Shown: in pieces, positions 27,308 to 35,405 of the stretch | How the letters are laid out: every line of letters begins with the position of its first letter | Numbering within the stretch: the first letter of the stretch is position 1 | NCBI GenBank assembly: GCA_938017795.1 | Contig: CALIJZ010000094.1 | Location: 1 to 38,718, forward strand | Origin: an uncultured Bacteriovoracaceae bacterium | GTDB lineage: Bacteria; Bdellovibrionota; Bacteriovoracia; Bacteriovoracales; Bacteriovoracaceae | Length of the DNA stretch: 38,718 nucleotides | Direction of reading: 5' to 3' | Translations under genes and position numbers: made by a program | The notes under the pieces: generated by a model | The model's database searches: none | The model's input: only the letters and a program-made list of their open reading frames with translations | Told to the model about the DNA's origin: nothing

Positions 27308-27958
27308 TTATGAGTTTTGCCACTTGTTAAAGAAGTTTCTCCAATAACTTTTGAAAAAATCCTCAGCATTAAATAAAAGACCTATAAGTTCATTTGTAAC
27401 TGGAATTTTATTTCGTCTCATTTCCCTGACTGATTCCTCTTCAATAAGGTCATATTCTTGATCATTTATGTCGGCAAAGTAAGAAATATTAATAGTACTA
27501 CTATCACTTAATTTACAAACAGTTGATGCGTTTGTGATTCCAACTTTTAATTTAAAATCATCAAGAGCAAAATGAGGAAGGTTTTTCATCATATTACAAG
27601 TTAAAGTGAAGTTTTTTGGATCACTTTTACACTTTAAATAGAACTTCGGGTAAAGTTCTCCGGATAAGTCTGTAGCGTTTGGTAGGGGTCTTAATCGAAT
27701 TTTCAAGATAGTAACATTTACATCTTTAATCTTAGCTTCTTTAAGAACTTTAGATTCAATCATATCCATAGTATTAATTTTTATAATTTTTAAAAATTTA
27801 TGAGAATAACCTGAGCCATCAATTGTGTGATATTGATTAAAGTTTGAAAATTTATTAAACAGTGAGGTTTTAGCTTTATTAGAACATTCTGAAAGCTCTT
27901 CAGAAATTGTTAGAGAAAATGAAATATTTGTAAGAATTGCTAGTATTAAAAATTTCAT
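27308..27958 (-). CDS. Secreted protein with paired cysteines, function unknown
   Basis: 216 residues with a signal peptide (residues 1-15, 'TNISFS'). The mature protein is basic, with cysteines in 'SECSNK', 'LKCKSD', 'LTCNMM' and 'TVCKLS' that could form two disulfides. Strand-rich middle ('VNVTILKIRLRPLP') and helical C-terminus. Its ATG overlaps the stop of the upstream lipoprotein gene by 4 bases, so the two are coupled and may act together. No domain recognised. Confidence 0.72.
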   Translation of the reverse strand: MKFLILAILTNISFSLTISEELSECSNKAKTSLFNKFSNFNQYHTIDGSGYSHKFLKIIKINTMDMIESKVLKEAKIKDVNVTILKIRLRPLPNATDLSGELYPKFYLKCKSDPKNFTLTCNMMKNLPHFALDDFKLKVGITNASTVCKLSDSSTINISYFADINDQEYDLIEEESVREMRRNKIPVTNELIGLLFNAEDFFKSYWRNFFNKWQNS

Positions 27959-28254
27959 TTTTCTTCCTTCTCTTCTTCTTCTTCTTCTTCTTCTTCTTCT
28001 TCTTCTTCAATAATCAATTTTTCAATATCTATATCGTCTGGATCTTCACGGTCTTCAGATCTTGAAAGTTCAGCTTGTTTGGTAGCAACAAGCATTTGTT
28101 TTAACTCAACCATTAGCTCTTGGGCCTCAGGTAAAAAGTTTTCTAATTGGTCATTTAAGCGCTTCATTTCTTTGGCCATGGCTTCAGTATCGCTTTTATA
28201 TCCACAAGAAGTGGCCAAGAATAAGAATAAAATAATATAAAATTTATTTTTCAT
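27955..28254 (-). CDS. Small coiled-coil lipoprotein with a poly-glutamate tail
   Basis: 99 residues from the ATG at 28254, which gives a clean signal 'MKNKFYIILFLFLATSC' with Cys17 lipidated; a longer in-frame start at 28272 only adds residues before it. The mature part is a charged helix ('EAMAKEMKRLNDQLENFLPE') likely to form a coiled coil. It ends in 13 consecutive glutamates and KEEK, encoded by a GAA repeat. Overall it resembles small Lpp-like or tether lipoproteins, but it has no recognised peptidoglycan-binding motif. No ribosome site; the ATG lies 7 bases after a TATATT box. Coupled to the downstream secreted protein by a 4-base overlap. Confidence 0.72.
   Translation of the reverse strand: MKNKFYIILFLFLATSCGYKSDTEAMAKEMKRLNDQLENFLPEAQELMVELKQMLVATKQAELSRSEDREDPDDIDIEKLIIEEEEEEEEEEEEEKEEK
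27973..28008 (-). repeat. Trinucleotide microsatellite, 12 GAA codons
   Basis: Twelve perfect GAA units on the minus strand (TTC on the plus strand) in frame within the lipoprotein gene, followed by one GAG. Length changes would keep the frame but alter the acidic tail just before the overlap with the next gene's start. Confidence 0.95.
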
Positions 28255-28261
28255 TTGACGC

Positions 28262-28267
28262 AATATA
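28262..28267 (-). promoter_or_regulatory. -10 box (TATATT) seven bases before the lipoprotein start
   Basis: TATATT on the minus strand is followed by GCGTCAA and the ATG at 28254, another leaderless-type arrangement. It sits just downstream of the terminator of the preceding transcription unit. Confidence 0.5.
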
Positions 28268-28270
28268 GCC

Positions 28271-28302
28271 AATAAGAAAGACCTCGTCTATGCGACAAGG
28301 CC
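28271..28302 (-). terminator. Intrinsic terminator of the nadE / H1-like unit
   Basis: On the minus strand GGCCTTGTC pairs with GACGAGGTC (9 bp with two G-T pairs) around a 5-base loop and is followed by TTTCTTATT. It lies about 70 bases after the H1-like stop and separates that unit from the small lipoprotein gene. Confidence 0.7.
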
Positions 28303-28373
28303 CTACATCTATTAGGTGAATATTATTTACATTGTTTCATAGTGAATGATAGTAGAAAGGCCTGTATTTTGGC

Positions 28374-28934
28374 TTATCTCTTTTTTGAAGTCTTTCTAGT
28401 TGTTTTCTTGGCTTTCTTTTTAGTTTTTCTAACTACTTTTTTAGCTCTTTTTTTCGTACTAGTAGTTTTTCTTTTAACCTTGCGAGTCTTTTTAGCTACT
28501 TTTTTCTTCGTTTTTCTAACTGCTTTTTTGGTTTTTCGAGCTACTTTCTTCTTAGTTTTCTTGGCTGCTTTTTTAGCTTTTTTCTTTGTTTTCTTAACTG
28601 TTTTTTTAGCTTTGTTTATAGATTTTTCAAAGTTTTTTTGAAGAGAGTATAAATCATCAACTGCATCATTCATGAATGACTTTGCTGTAGCTATTTCAGT
28701 TTTTAGTTTTTTATTAATAACCTTTTCAATTTTCTTTTTCTCTGCAAGAAATTTTTTCTTTAGATCATCTAAATCATGGTCTACATAAGAATTAATTTCT
28801 TTTGTGGTTTGTTTTACAAGTTTATCTAAGTTTTTCTTCAAATCATTGATATCATTACTTGAAATTAACTTATTAACACCTTTTTGAAGTTTCTTGAATC
28901 TTTTTGCTAAGCCTTTACTTTTTTTCTTTGCCAT
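28374..28934 (-). CDS. Histone H1-like lysine-rich DNA-binding protein
   Basis: 186 residues. Residues 1-105 are a charged helical region ('LDKLVKQTTKEINSYVDHDL'), likely a coiled coil. The last 80 residues are almost only Lys, Arg, Thr, Ala and Val in KTKKK/KKAKK-type repeats, as in the tail of eukaryotic histone H1 and in bacterial H1-like proteins (AlgP, Hc1-type). Such proteins bind and compact DNA through the disordered basic tail. No signal peptide, so it is cytoplasmic. AGGAG precedes the ATG. It starts 9 bases after nadE and is probably its operon partner. The plus-strand frame across it is a hydrophobic shadow. It is not the histone-fold type of bacterial histone. DNA binding is inferred from composition. 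Confidence 0.8.
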   Translation of the reverse strand: MAKKKSKGLAKRFKKLQKGVNKLISSNDINDLKKNLDKLVKQTTKEINSYVDHDLDDLKKKFLAEKKKIEKVINKKLKTEIATAKSFMNDAVDDLYSLQKNFEKSINKAKKTVKKTKKKAKKAAKKTKKKVARKTKKAVRKTKKKVAKKTRKVKRKTTSTKKRAKKVVRKTKKKAKKTTRKTSKKR

Positions 28935-28943
28935 TTTTTTCTC

Positions 28944-30686
28944 CTAATCGAAATAAAATCCTGTATGTTTGTTTATCGGTATTCTGTATCCAAAACCAAA
29001 GCTTTTTGTCTTTAATTTTATTATCGGACAAAACTGCATTCTCTTAAACTCTGATCTTGCATAAAGTTTAAGCACCAAATCAACATAGCGAGCATCAAAG
29101 CCCATATCAATTAAGTCAGATCTATCATACCTATAAGATAAAATACATTCCAAAATAGCATCTAGAATAGGATAAGGAGGAAGTGAGTCAGTGTCCAGTT
29201 GATTTTCTCTTAATTCAGCCGTTGGTTTTCTAGTGATAATTTCTTCAGGAATAATATTGTCATGGACCTTATTGATATAATGGCAAAGGTCAAAGGCTTC
29301 AGTCTTGTATAGATCTCCAATAATACTAAATGCACCAACTGAATCACCATAAAGAGTAGAATATCCAACAGCAATTTCAGATTTATTGGAAGTATTAATC
29401 ACTAAGGATCCAGATTGATTTGAACGAGCATAAATTAAGGCCCCTCTAAGTCTTGCTTGAATATTTTCATCAGGAAGACCTTCAAAGGGTTCTTCGAAAT
29501 AATCCTTAAATGTCTCTCTGACCATAGAATGAATAGGTTTTATCGGTAATACCTTAAATGGAACATTTAAGTTTTTACATAACTGCTCAGATAGCTCCAG
29601 ACTTGTATTACTAGAATATTCACTAGGCATATAAATAGCTTCAACCGACATATCATCTTTTAGGGCCAATTTAATTAATGCTAATGCCAAAGAAGAATCC
29701 AGACCGCCAGATAAAGCCAATTGAAACTTATTAAACCCATTTTGCTTGGCATACTCTCTAATAGCAAAAGTTGTTCCTTTTAAAATATGTTCTTTTTGAG
29801 TCTCAGTTAAAGCTATGAGTTCAGCTGATTTATCTGTAATATTAACTCTAGGTTTAAATAAACTTTCCCAAGAATGGGTTATCTCAACTCCATCATCATC
29901 ATAAGTAGTCTTTTTTAAATCTTTAAATGGGATTTCAATCTGATCGGCTTGGAAGAATTTGGCTTGTTGGGTAACTTCATTCCCATTGACCATAAAACTC
30001 CCACCATCAAAGAGAACTTCATCTTGCTCTGCAACCATATTTACATATGCAAAAGGAGCTCTAAGGGTATTAGATATGTCTTGAGCTTGAGCTATTCTAC
30101 TTTCATTTTTTGTAATTCCAAATGGGCTTGCACTAATATTAACGATTAAATCATAATCCTCACTTGAATTAATCAAATCTCCAACAGGATTTGCTTTATA
30201 ATGAACTGATTGCCACATATCTTCACAAATTAATAGACCAATGTTTAGACCGTTCCATTTTATAGATTTATGTGTTTCTCCTGGAGTAAAATATTTTCTC
30301 TCATCAAAGATGTCATAATTTGGAAGTAAGCGTTTAGAGTAGAGCTTCTCTAGGCTTGACCCAGGTGAGAGAGCATACATTGAATTTTCGATTCTCTGAG
30401 TGATTCCTGACTCAGAAAACTCATAGTAGAGACCTCCCAAAAGGTGTAAAGAATCACTTTCTTTTAGATTAGAACTATATTCATTAATTTTTTTCAAAAA
30501 CCTTTGATAAGTTTCATAAAAAGACTTCTGAAGGCATAGGTCTTGTAAAGGGTATCCACTTAAAAAAAGCTCTGGATAAATATGCAAAGCTTTTTCTTTA
30601 TTTTGTAGATTTGACTCTAAAACATTGAAAATAGATTCAAAGTCTGCAATTTTTTCATGGCATTGGTGTATAATAATTTTACTCAT
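28944..30686 (-). CDS. nadE: Glutamine-dependent NAD+ synthetase
   Basis: 580 residues from the ATG at 30686 (GGAGAAG upstream); a longer in-frame start at 30755 would run into trmFO. The N-terminal glutaminase (nitrilase fold) has Glu39, Lys118 ('YSKRLLPNYDIFDE') and nucleophile Cys154 ('LLICEDMW'). The C-terminal synthetase has the pyrophosphate loop 'LALSGGLDSS' (323-332) and 'NTSNKSEIAVGYSTLYGD'. It makes NAD+ from nicotinate adenine dinucleotide, ATP and glutamine-derived ammonia, the last step of NAD synthesis. All catalytic residues are present. Divergent from trmFO across 60 bases. Confidence 0.95.
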   Translation of the reverse strand: MSKIIIHQCHEKIADFESIFNVLESNLQNKEKALHIYPELFLSGYPLQDLCLQKSFYETYQRFLKKINEYSSNLKESDSLHLLGGLYYEFSESGITQRIENSMYALSPGSSLEKLYSKRLLPNYDIFDERKYFTPGETHKSIKWNGLNIGLLICEDMWQSVHYKANPVGDLINSSEDYDLIVNISASPFGITKNESRIAQAQDISNTLRAPFAYVNMVAEQDEVLFDGGSFMVNGNEVTQQAKFFQADQIEIPFKDLKKTTYDDDGVEITHSWESLFKPRVNITDKSAELIALTETQKEHILKGTTFAIREYAKQNGFNKFQLALSGGLDSSLALALIKLALKDDMSVEAIYMPSEYSSNTSLELSEQLCKNLNVPFKVLPIKPIHSMVRETFKDYFEEPFEGLPDENIQARLRGALIYARSNQSGSLVINTSNKSEIAVGYSTLYGDSVGAFSIIGDLYKTEAFDLCHYINKVHDNIIPEEIITRKPTAELRENQLDTDSLPPYPILDAILECILSYRYDRSDLIDMGFDARYVDLVLKLYARSEFKRMQFCPIIKLKTKSFGFGYRIPINKHTGFYFD

Positions 30687-30746
30687 TTCATCTTCTCCGC
30701 TATGAATGAATTGTAGAATATTTCTAAACATTTGTAAGGGGTAAAA

Positions 30747-32099
30747 ATGAGTCAAGTTTTCACTAAACGAGTTGCAGTTATAGGAGCTGGTTTAGCAGGA
30801 GTTGAGAGTGCAATGTACTTAGCTTCGAGAGGGATTAAAGTTTTTCTCTTTGAAAGTAAGACCATTGAGAAAACACCAGCTCAAAAGACTCAAGATTTTG
30901 CTGAACTTGTGTGTACAAATTCACTTAAATCAAAAGACCCTAATTCTGCTCATGGCATTTTAAAATCTGAAATGAATGCTTTGGGATCATTGGTGTTAAG
31001 AGTTGCTGCTGATTGTGCTGTGCCTGCTGGAAATGCTTTAAGTGTTGATAGAGAAAAATTTGCTAAGCAAATAACCTCCGAAGTCACTAATCATGAACTC
31101 ATAGAAGTTATCCATGAAATCGTTGAAGACCCTGAAAAGATTAAAAAAGAATATAATGTCGATTTTGTTGTTGTTGCAACAGGTCCACTAACTCTTGAGG
31201 GCCTTGAAAAGTGGATCAAGAAAGAAATTGCAGATGATAATCTCTACTTTTATGATGCTATTGCTCCGATTGTTGATGCTGACAGTTTAGATATGGATAT
31301 TCTCTTTTTTAAGAATAGGTATGATGATGATGGAGTGAATGCAGATTATTTAAATGTTCCTTTGAATCAAGAACAATATTTAGAGTTCGTTGATGATCTA
31401 GTGAGCTCCGAGATTGTTGAGCCGCAAAACTTTGAGGATCCCAAGTTTTTTGAATCATGTTTACCTATAGATGTAATGGCAAGTAGGGGAGTTGATACCT
31501 TAAGATTTTCATGCATGAAGCCAGTTGGCTTGGAGCAAAATGGCGAAATGGCTTACGCGGTTATTCAACTTAGAAAAGAAAATTTGTTAGGATCATCATT
31601 TAATATGGTCGGTTTTCAAAATCGTCTAAAATATAAAGAACAAGTTAGAGTTTTTAGAAAACTACCCGGTTTTGAAAATGCAGTTTTTCATCATTTAGGT
31701 TCAGTTCATAGAAATACATATTTACATTCAGCTCAAGTTCTAAACTCTGATCTAAGTTCAAAAAAAGATGATTCATTATTTTTTGCTGGTCAAATCTCAG
31801 GAGTAGAAGGTTATACAGAAAGTGCAGCAATGGGACTATTTGTGGCTCACCAAATTTCCAGACGCTACGAAGGATTAACTCCATGTGTTTGGCCTAAAGA
31901 ATTAGCAATTGGTGCATTAATTAATTATATCATGACCAGTAAGAAACCTCGTCCTTCCAATATCAATTTTGGACTCCTCCCTTCTGTAAATTTAACAAGA
32001 GAGCAGAGAAGGAATAAGTTTAGAAAAAGTATTAAGAAAGAATTAGTTGCCAAAAGAGCAATTGATAAACTTACAAGTTTTAAAGATTTAAATCTATGA
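30747..32099 (+). CDS. trmFO: Methylenetetrahydrofolate-tRNA (uracil-5-)-methyltransferase TrmFO
   Basis: 450 residues, typical length. N-terminal FAD motif 'VIGAGLAGVES' (residues 11-21), then the family markers 'AELVCTNSLKSKDPNSAHG', 'GNALSVDREKF' and, near the end, 'FAGQISGVEGYTESAAMG'. It makes 5-methyluridine at tRNA position 54 with methylene-THF and FADH2. The start has AAGGGG upstream. It heads a chain of seven overlapping or abutting genes (to 36232), although its own role is general tRNA modification. Confidence 0.96.
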   Translation: MSQVFTKRVAVIGAGLAGVESAMYLASRGIKVFLFESKTIEKTPAQKTQDFAELVCTNSLKSKDPNSAHGILKSEMNALGSLVLRVAADCAVPAGNALSVDREKFAKQITSEVTNHELIEVIHEIVEDPEKIKKEYNVDFVVVATGPLTLEGLEKWIKKEIADDNLYFYDAIAPIVDADSLDMDILFFKNRYDDDGVNADYLNVPLNQEQYLEFVDDLVSSEIVEPQNFEDPKFFESCLPIDVMASRGVDTLRFSCMKPVGLEQNGEMAYAVIQLRKENLLGSSFNMVGFQNRLKYKEQVRVFRKLPGFENAVFHHLGSVHRNTYLHSAQVLNSDLSSKKDDSLFFAGQISGVEGYTESAAMGLFVAHQISRRYEGLTPCVWPKELAIGALINYIMTSKKPRPSNINFGLLPSVNLTREQRRNKFRKSIKKELVAKRAIDKLTSFKDLNL

Positions 32100-32965
32100 G
32101 TTCTCTCTATATTATCTTTGCTTGTCTTTTATGGGCAGGTGATAGTCTCATTCGATATCCATTAGTTGGAAAGGGGATTTCTAGTACTCAGATTGTATTC
32201 TATGAACACTTAATCGCTGTAAGTTTATTGAGTTTGTTTTTTTATAAATCTTTTTCAAAAATATTAAAAAATAAATATAGGTTTTCATTTTTTATTATTG
32301 GAGCTTTAGGTTCTGCTCTAGCGACTCTTAGCTTTACCGAAGCATTTAGTATAATGAATCCATCTGTTGTAATTTTAATTCAAAAGCTTCAGCCAATTGT
32401 AGCGATTATCTTGGCCAGCATTATACTAAAAGAGAAAGTTCCGTCTCATTTTATGATTGCAGCATTGATGGCCATTATCGGAGCAATTTTTTTAAACGCA
32501 GATTATTTAGATAAGCTGGTCTTTGATTTTAATGTATGGGGAATCACGCTTTCATTGATAGCAGTATTAGGATGGGCAGGAGCGACTGTCTATGGTCGAA
32601 AACTCTCATTAAATGGTCTGAGTGAAGTAGAAATTATGATGGGAAGGTTTTTGTGGGGGACTATGATGCTTATTCCGTTTTTAGCAATTGCCCAATTAAA
32701 TAATACCATTGTAAGTATCGACTCTTTAGACGCCGTGAAAATCTTTAGTTTAGTTTTAATATCCGGTTTAATTGCAATGTATGCTTATTATAAAGGACTG
32801 AGATTTACGGAAGCTAAGATTGCCACAATTCTAGAATTGTTTTTTCCCTTTTTCGCTGTCATTATAAATTGGGTGTTTTTAGGACAAAGTCTTAATTTGA
32901 TCCAAATAGCTGGGGGATTAATATTAATTCTTAGCTCAACTTATATGCAGTTAAAAAAGAGTTAG
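32096..32965 (+). CDS. DMT-superfamily (EamA) transporter
   Basis: 289 residues with ten predicted membrane helices in two five-helix halves, the EamA layout. Typical features are the N-terminal 'LLWAGDSLIRYPLVG', 'ALATLSFTEAFSIMNPSVVIL' style helix 3-4 region with 'LQPIVAIILASIILKEKVP' and the second-half copy 'YYKGLRFTEAKIATILELFFP'. Such proteins export or exchange small metabolites; the substrate cannot be told from sequence. Overlaps trmFO by 4 bases (ATGA), so likely translationally coupled. Confidence 0.9.
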   Translation: MSSLYIIFACLLWAGDSLIRYPLVGKGISSTQIVFYEHLIAVSLLSLFFYKSFSKILKNKYRFSFFIIGALGSALATLSFTEAFSIMNPSVVILIQKLQPIVAIILASIILKEKVPSHFMIAALMAIIGAIFLNADYLDKLVFDFNVWGITLSLIAVLGWAGATVYGRKLSLNGLSEVEIMMGRFLWGTMMLIPFLAIAQLNNTIVSIDSLDAVKIFSLVLISGLIAMYAYYKGLRFTEAKIATILELFFPFFAVIINWVFLGQSLNLIQIAGGLILILSSTYMQLKKS

Positions 32966-33970
32966 ATGAAAGTAGTTATAGTAAATGATTATATTGAAAA
33001 ATATGATTCCTCGAGACTAATAATTGAAAGTCTTGTTGGCATAGGAGAAGAAGTTGAGATCGTTACTCTTTATCTTAATGAGGACAACCTTGAGATACCC
33101 TTATCTTTAGCTAGAATCCACTCTACAGCATTATCAAAGATTTTTAAAAATGCTCACTCATTATTTAAATGGCCCATCTTTACTACTCAGGTAGCAAAAA
33201 AATTAAAACTTCCTAAAGCTGACTTTTATATTGTTTTATCTCAGGGGTTTGCTCACCAAGTTAAGGTCCCTGATAATTCTTTAATTTATATATATGATCG
33301 TCCTTATAGAACAAATTCATTTTTTCAAAAAGGTTTAGATCAAAAATATTTCAAGAGTATTCAGGAACTAAGTGGGAGAGTTTTCTTCTCAACTCATACT
33401 TTAGCTCAAGAACTAGGTTATGAAAAAGATTATGAGATTTTAACAAGACCATTTGCTAGTCAAGACTTTAAAACAATTGATAATTATAAGAATCATCAAA
33501 AGTTTGTTTTAAATATAGATGATTTCTCAGAGAGCTTTCATGAATTAGTTAAAGTTTTAGGTCCAGATCGAGAACTTGTAGTGATTACGAATAAAAAGTG
33601 TGAAAAAAAGTTAAAAAAACAATATCCTTTCCTAGATATTTATACAGGAGTAAATAATTACGAACTTTTTGTTGAATTAATTAAAGCCCATATTTATATC
33701 GACCTAAGAGCGGTATTTCCTGAAAGAGTGTTTTGTTCTCTAGCTACAGGAGTTCCAGCTATTGTTTTAGACTCAAGATTAAATAGAGAGGTCTTTGGTG
33801 ATGGAGCAGTCAAGTTTGTAAGTTCAATGAGTAGTTTAGTTTCTGACTTTGAATCATTGACTCAAAATACAATTGATGGAGAAACTTTAAGGCGCTTCTC
33901 TTTAAGATATAATGAAAGAGTTTTTAAAAATAAGATCTTAAATGTTTTAAGGAAACTAAAAAATGATTGA
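32966..33970 (+). CDS. Glycosyltransferase-like protein (GT-B fold)
   Basis: 334 residues, starting directly after the transporter's TAG stop with no gap. The N-terminus 'MKVVIVNDYIEKYDSSRLII' is the usual first strand of a GT-B fold. The C-terminal half has 'LDIYTGVNNYELFVELIKAH' and 'FPERVFCSLATGVPAIVLDS', like the 'E.fG.v..EAma.G.PVi' donor-binding region of GT4 enzymes, though the usual second glutamate is replaced. No signal or membrane segment, so cytoplasmic or membrane-peripheral. Substrate unknown; it may glycosylate a lipid, given its neighbours. It could also be a non-catalytic relative. Confidence 0.72.
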   Translation: MKVVIVNDYIEKYDSSRLIIESLVGIGEEVEIVTLYLNEDNLEIPLSLARIHSTALSKIFKNAHSLFKWPIFTTQVAKKLKLPKADFYIVLSQGFAHQVKVPDNSLIYIYDRPYRTNSFFQKGLDQKYFKSIQELSGRVFFSTHTLAQELGYEKDYEILTRPFASQDFKTIDNYKNHQKFVLNIDDFSESFHELVKVLGPDRELVVITNKKCEKKLKKQYPFLDIYTGVNNYELFVELIKAHIYIDLRAVFPERVFCSLATGVPAIVLDSRLNREVFGDGAVKFVSSMSSLVSDFESLTQNTIDGETLRRFSLRYNERVFKNKILNVLRKLKND

Positions 33971-34337
33971 TTTTAAAAAGCTTGATATCTCGTCGCTTAA
34001 AGATAAGATTTTCTGTGGAATCACTTTAAAAGAGCTAGAAAACTTTAAGAAACAAGGTTTTCATCTTCCAGCTAGTTTCGAAAGAGAACATTTCATTCAT
34101 TGTTGTGAGTTTAATCAATTAAAGCATGTTAGTGAGAAACACTTTCATGAAGATTCTTATTTTCTATTAGTTTTAGAGAATTCATTAGATGAGAGTCTAA
34201 AATATGAAGGAGGTGGAGAGCTTTTCCCTCATTTATATCGTGAAATTAACAAGAGTGAAGTCATTCAAATCATTGAGATTTCTCGGATAGATACAAAGAA
34301 ATTTGAAGTTGTTAAGGATCAGAATAAAAGTGTTTAA
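33963..34337 (+). CDS. DUF952-family protein
   Basis: 124 residues. The conserved features are 'EREHFIHCCEFNQLKHVSEKH' in place of the family's 'EGFIHCS...Q', the strand 'YFLLVLENS', 'LKYEGG' and 'LFPHLYREIN' near the C-terminus, which match DUF952. The function of the family is not established; the fold has been likened to ADP-ribosyltransferases, which I cannot test here. AAGGAA precedes the ATG. Overlaps the glycosyltransferase-like gene by 8 bases and the next gene by 8, so it is tightly coupled on both sides. Confidence 0.8.
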   Translation: MIDFKKLDISSLKDKIFCGITLKELENFKKQGFHLPASFEREHFIHCCEFNQLKHVSEKHFHEDSYFLLVLENSLDESLKYEGGGELFPHLYREINKSEVIQIIEISRIDTKKFEVVKDQNKSV

Positions 34338-34971
34338 TCTACCTATTTATTGTGAGAATAATACAACTTTTTTTTTTAATGAACCTTTTAATATTGTTAC
34401 CAATCTAACTTTTTTTATAAGTGCATTTTTTCTTTTTAGAAGAAAAACCTTTTTTAAAGAGTTAAAAGATCCTTTTTTAGCAATTTTTTTTTCAATGCTT
34501 GTATTGACGGGAATTGGAAGTACTTTATTTCACTCGTATAGATCAACTTTTACTCACAAACTTGATGCTATCCCAATATATATTCTATTTATTTCTCTTT
34601 TTTATTGCACTCTTAGAAGCATTAGTTCTAAGAACATCTCCTTTTTAAGTACAGTTGGATTTATTTTCTCTCAGGTAGCTCTTGCTAATGCTGTCTCAAG
34701 AGAAACTCTTAACCTTAATGGAAGTATAAACCATTTATTTACACTTCTTCTTTTTGTAGTGATTTTAAGCTTATTAAGAAACAAGGTGAATATAAAAGAG
34801 GGTAAAATAAGTTTATATTTGTTTTTTTCTGCAGTGATTTTTAGAATAATTGATATTAGAGTATGTGAATCTTTTTTGATTGGTACTCATTTCTTATGGC
34901 ACTTATTTTGTGGAGCTGCAGTATATTTTTCTTATCTGTTTTTACTAGAGTGTAGGGAACAAGTTAAATGA
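34330..34971 (+). CDS. Alkaline-ceramidase-like membrane hydrolase (CREST superfamily)
   Basis: 213 residues from a GTG at 34330 with AAGGAT upstream; a TTG at 34303 is an alternative. Seven hydrophobic segments. Family features are 'YCENN' (Cys8-Glu9, Asn11), 'NEPFNIVTNLTF' (Glu18, Asn21, Asn25), 'IGSTLFHS' (Ser64, His68), 'HKLDAIP' (Asp79) and 'GTHFLWHLFCG' (His187, His191). The spacings Ser-4-His-11-Asp and His-4-His equal those I recall for human ACER3 (Ser77, His81, Asp92, His217, His221), where the histidines bind zinc; the N-terminal residues match its calcium site. Predicted to be an integral-membrane zinc amidase acting on a lipid amide, possibly ceramide. Substrate is inferred. Overlaps both neighbours. 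Confidence 0.8.
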   Translation: MFNLPIYCENNTTFFFNEPFNIVTNLTFFISAFFLFRRKTFFKELKDPFLAIFFSMLVLTGIGSTLFHSYRSTFTHKLDAIPIYILFISLFYCTLRSISSKNISFLSTVGFIFSQVALANAVSRETLNLNGSINHLFTLLLFVVILSLLRNKVNIKEGKISLYLFFSAVIFRIIDIRVCESFLIGTHFLWHLFCGAAVYFSYLFLLECREQVK

Positions 34972-35405
34972 AAAAATTAAAAAACGTAGATTTAATTCAT
35001 ATCGAGCAACGTCTTGATAGCCTTAAAAATCAAGACTTAGTTGCTCGTCCTCCGAGAGGATGGATTAGATTTATTAGAGAGGCACTTAATATGAGCTCTA
35101 AGGCCTTGGCTAAAAGAGTTGGAATTTCACCAAATACAATGAGTGAAACGGAAAAAGCTGAAATAGAAGAAGCTATTACTTTAAGGAAACTAAAGAGAGT
35201 AGCCGATAATCTAAACTGTGATTTTGTCTATTATTTTTTACCAAGAAAACCTATTCAAACAATGCTTGATGATAGATTGAGGTATATTACAGAACAAAAA
35301 ATAAGAAATTCAAACTTAGAACTTTCTGAAGAAGAAATTGAAAAACTCATACAGGTTGAAGTTAATGAGTTATTATATAATAAAAAAATGTGGGATGAGA
35401 TTTGA
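34968..35405 (+). CDS. XRE-type regulator resembling 'mobile mystery protein A'
   Basis: 145 residues. Opening 'DLIHIEQRLDSLKNQDLVA' and 'RPPRGWIRFIREALNMSSKA' lead into an HTH (LAKRVGISPNTMSETEKAE), followed by 'EAITLRKLKRVADNLNCDFV' and 'YYFLP'. This order matches mobile mystery protein A (a Cro/CI-type HTH family), which normally sits upstream of a Fic-domain partner, protein B. No Fic motif (HPFxxGNGR) is present in the next gene or anywhere in the window. It could regulate this operon instead. AGGGAAC precedes the ATG; it overlaps the ceramidase-like gene by 4 bases. Confidence 0.82.
   Translation: MKKLKNVDLIHIEQRLDSLKNQDLVARPPRGWIRFIREALNMSSKALAKRVGISPNTMSETEKAEIEEAITLRKLKRVADNLNCDFVYYFLPRKPIQTMLDDRLRYITEQKIRNSNLELSEEEIEKLIQVEVNELLYNKKMWDEI

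Noticed and set aside
28342..28641. Plus-strand 99-residue hydrophobic frame
   Set aside because: It is the reverse of the lysine-rich H1-like gene; Lys codons read backwards give Phe/Leu. No ribosome site and unlike any membrane protein.
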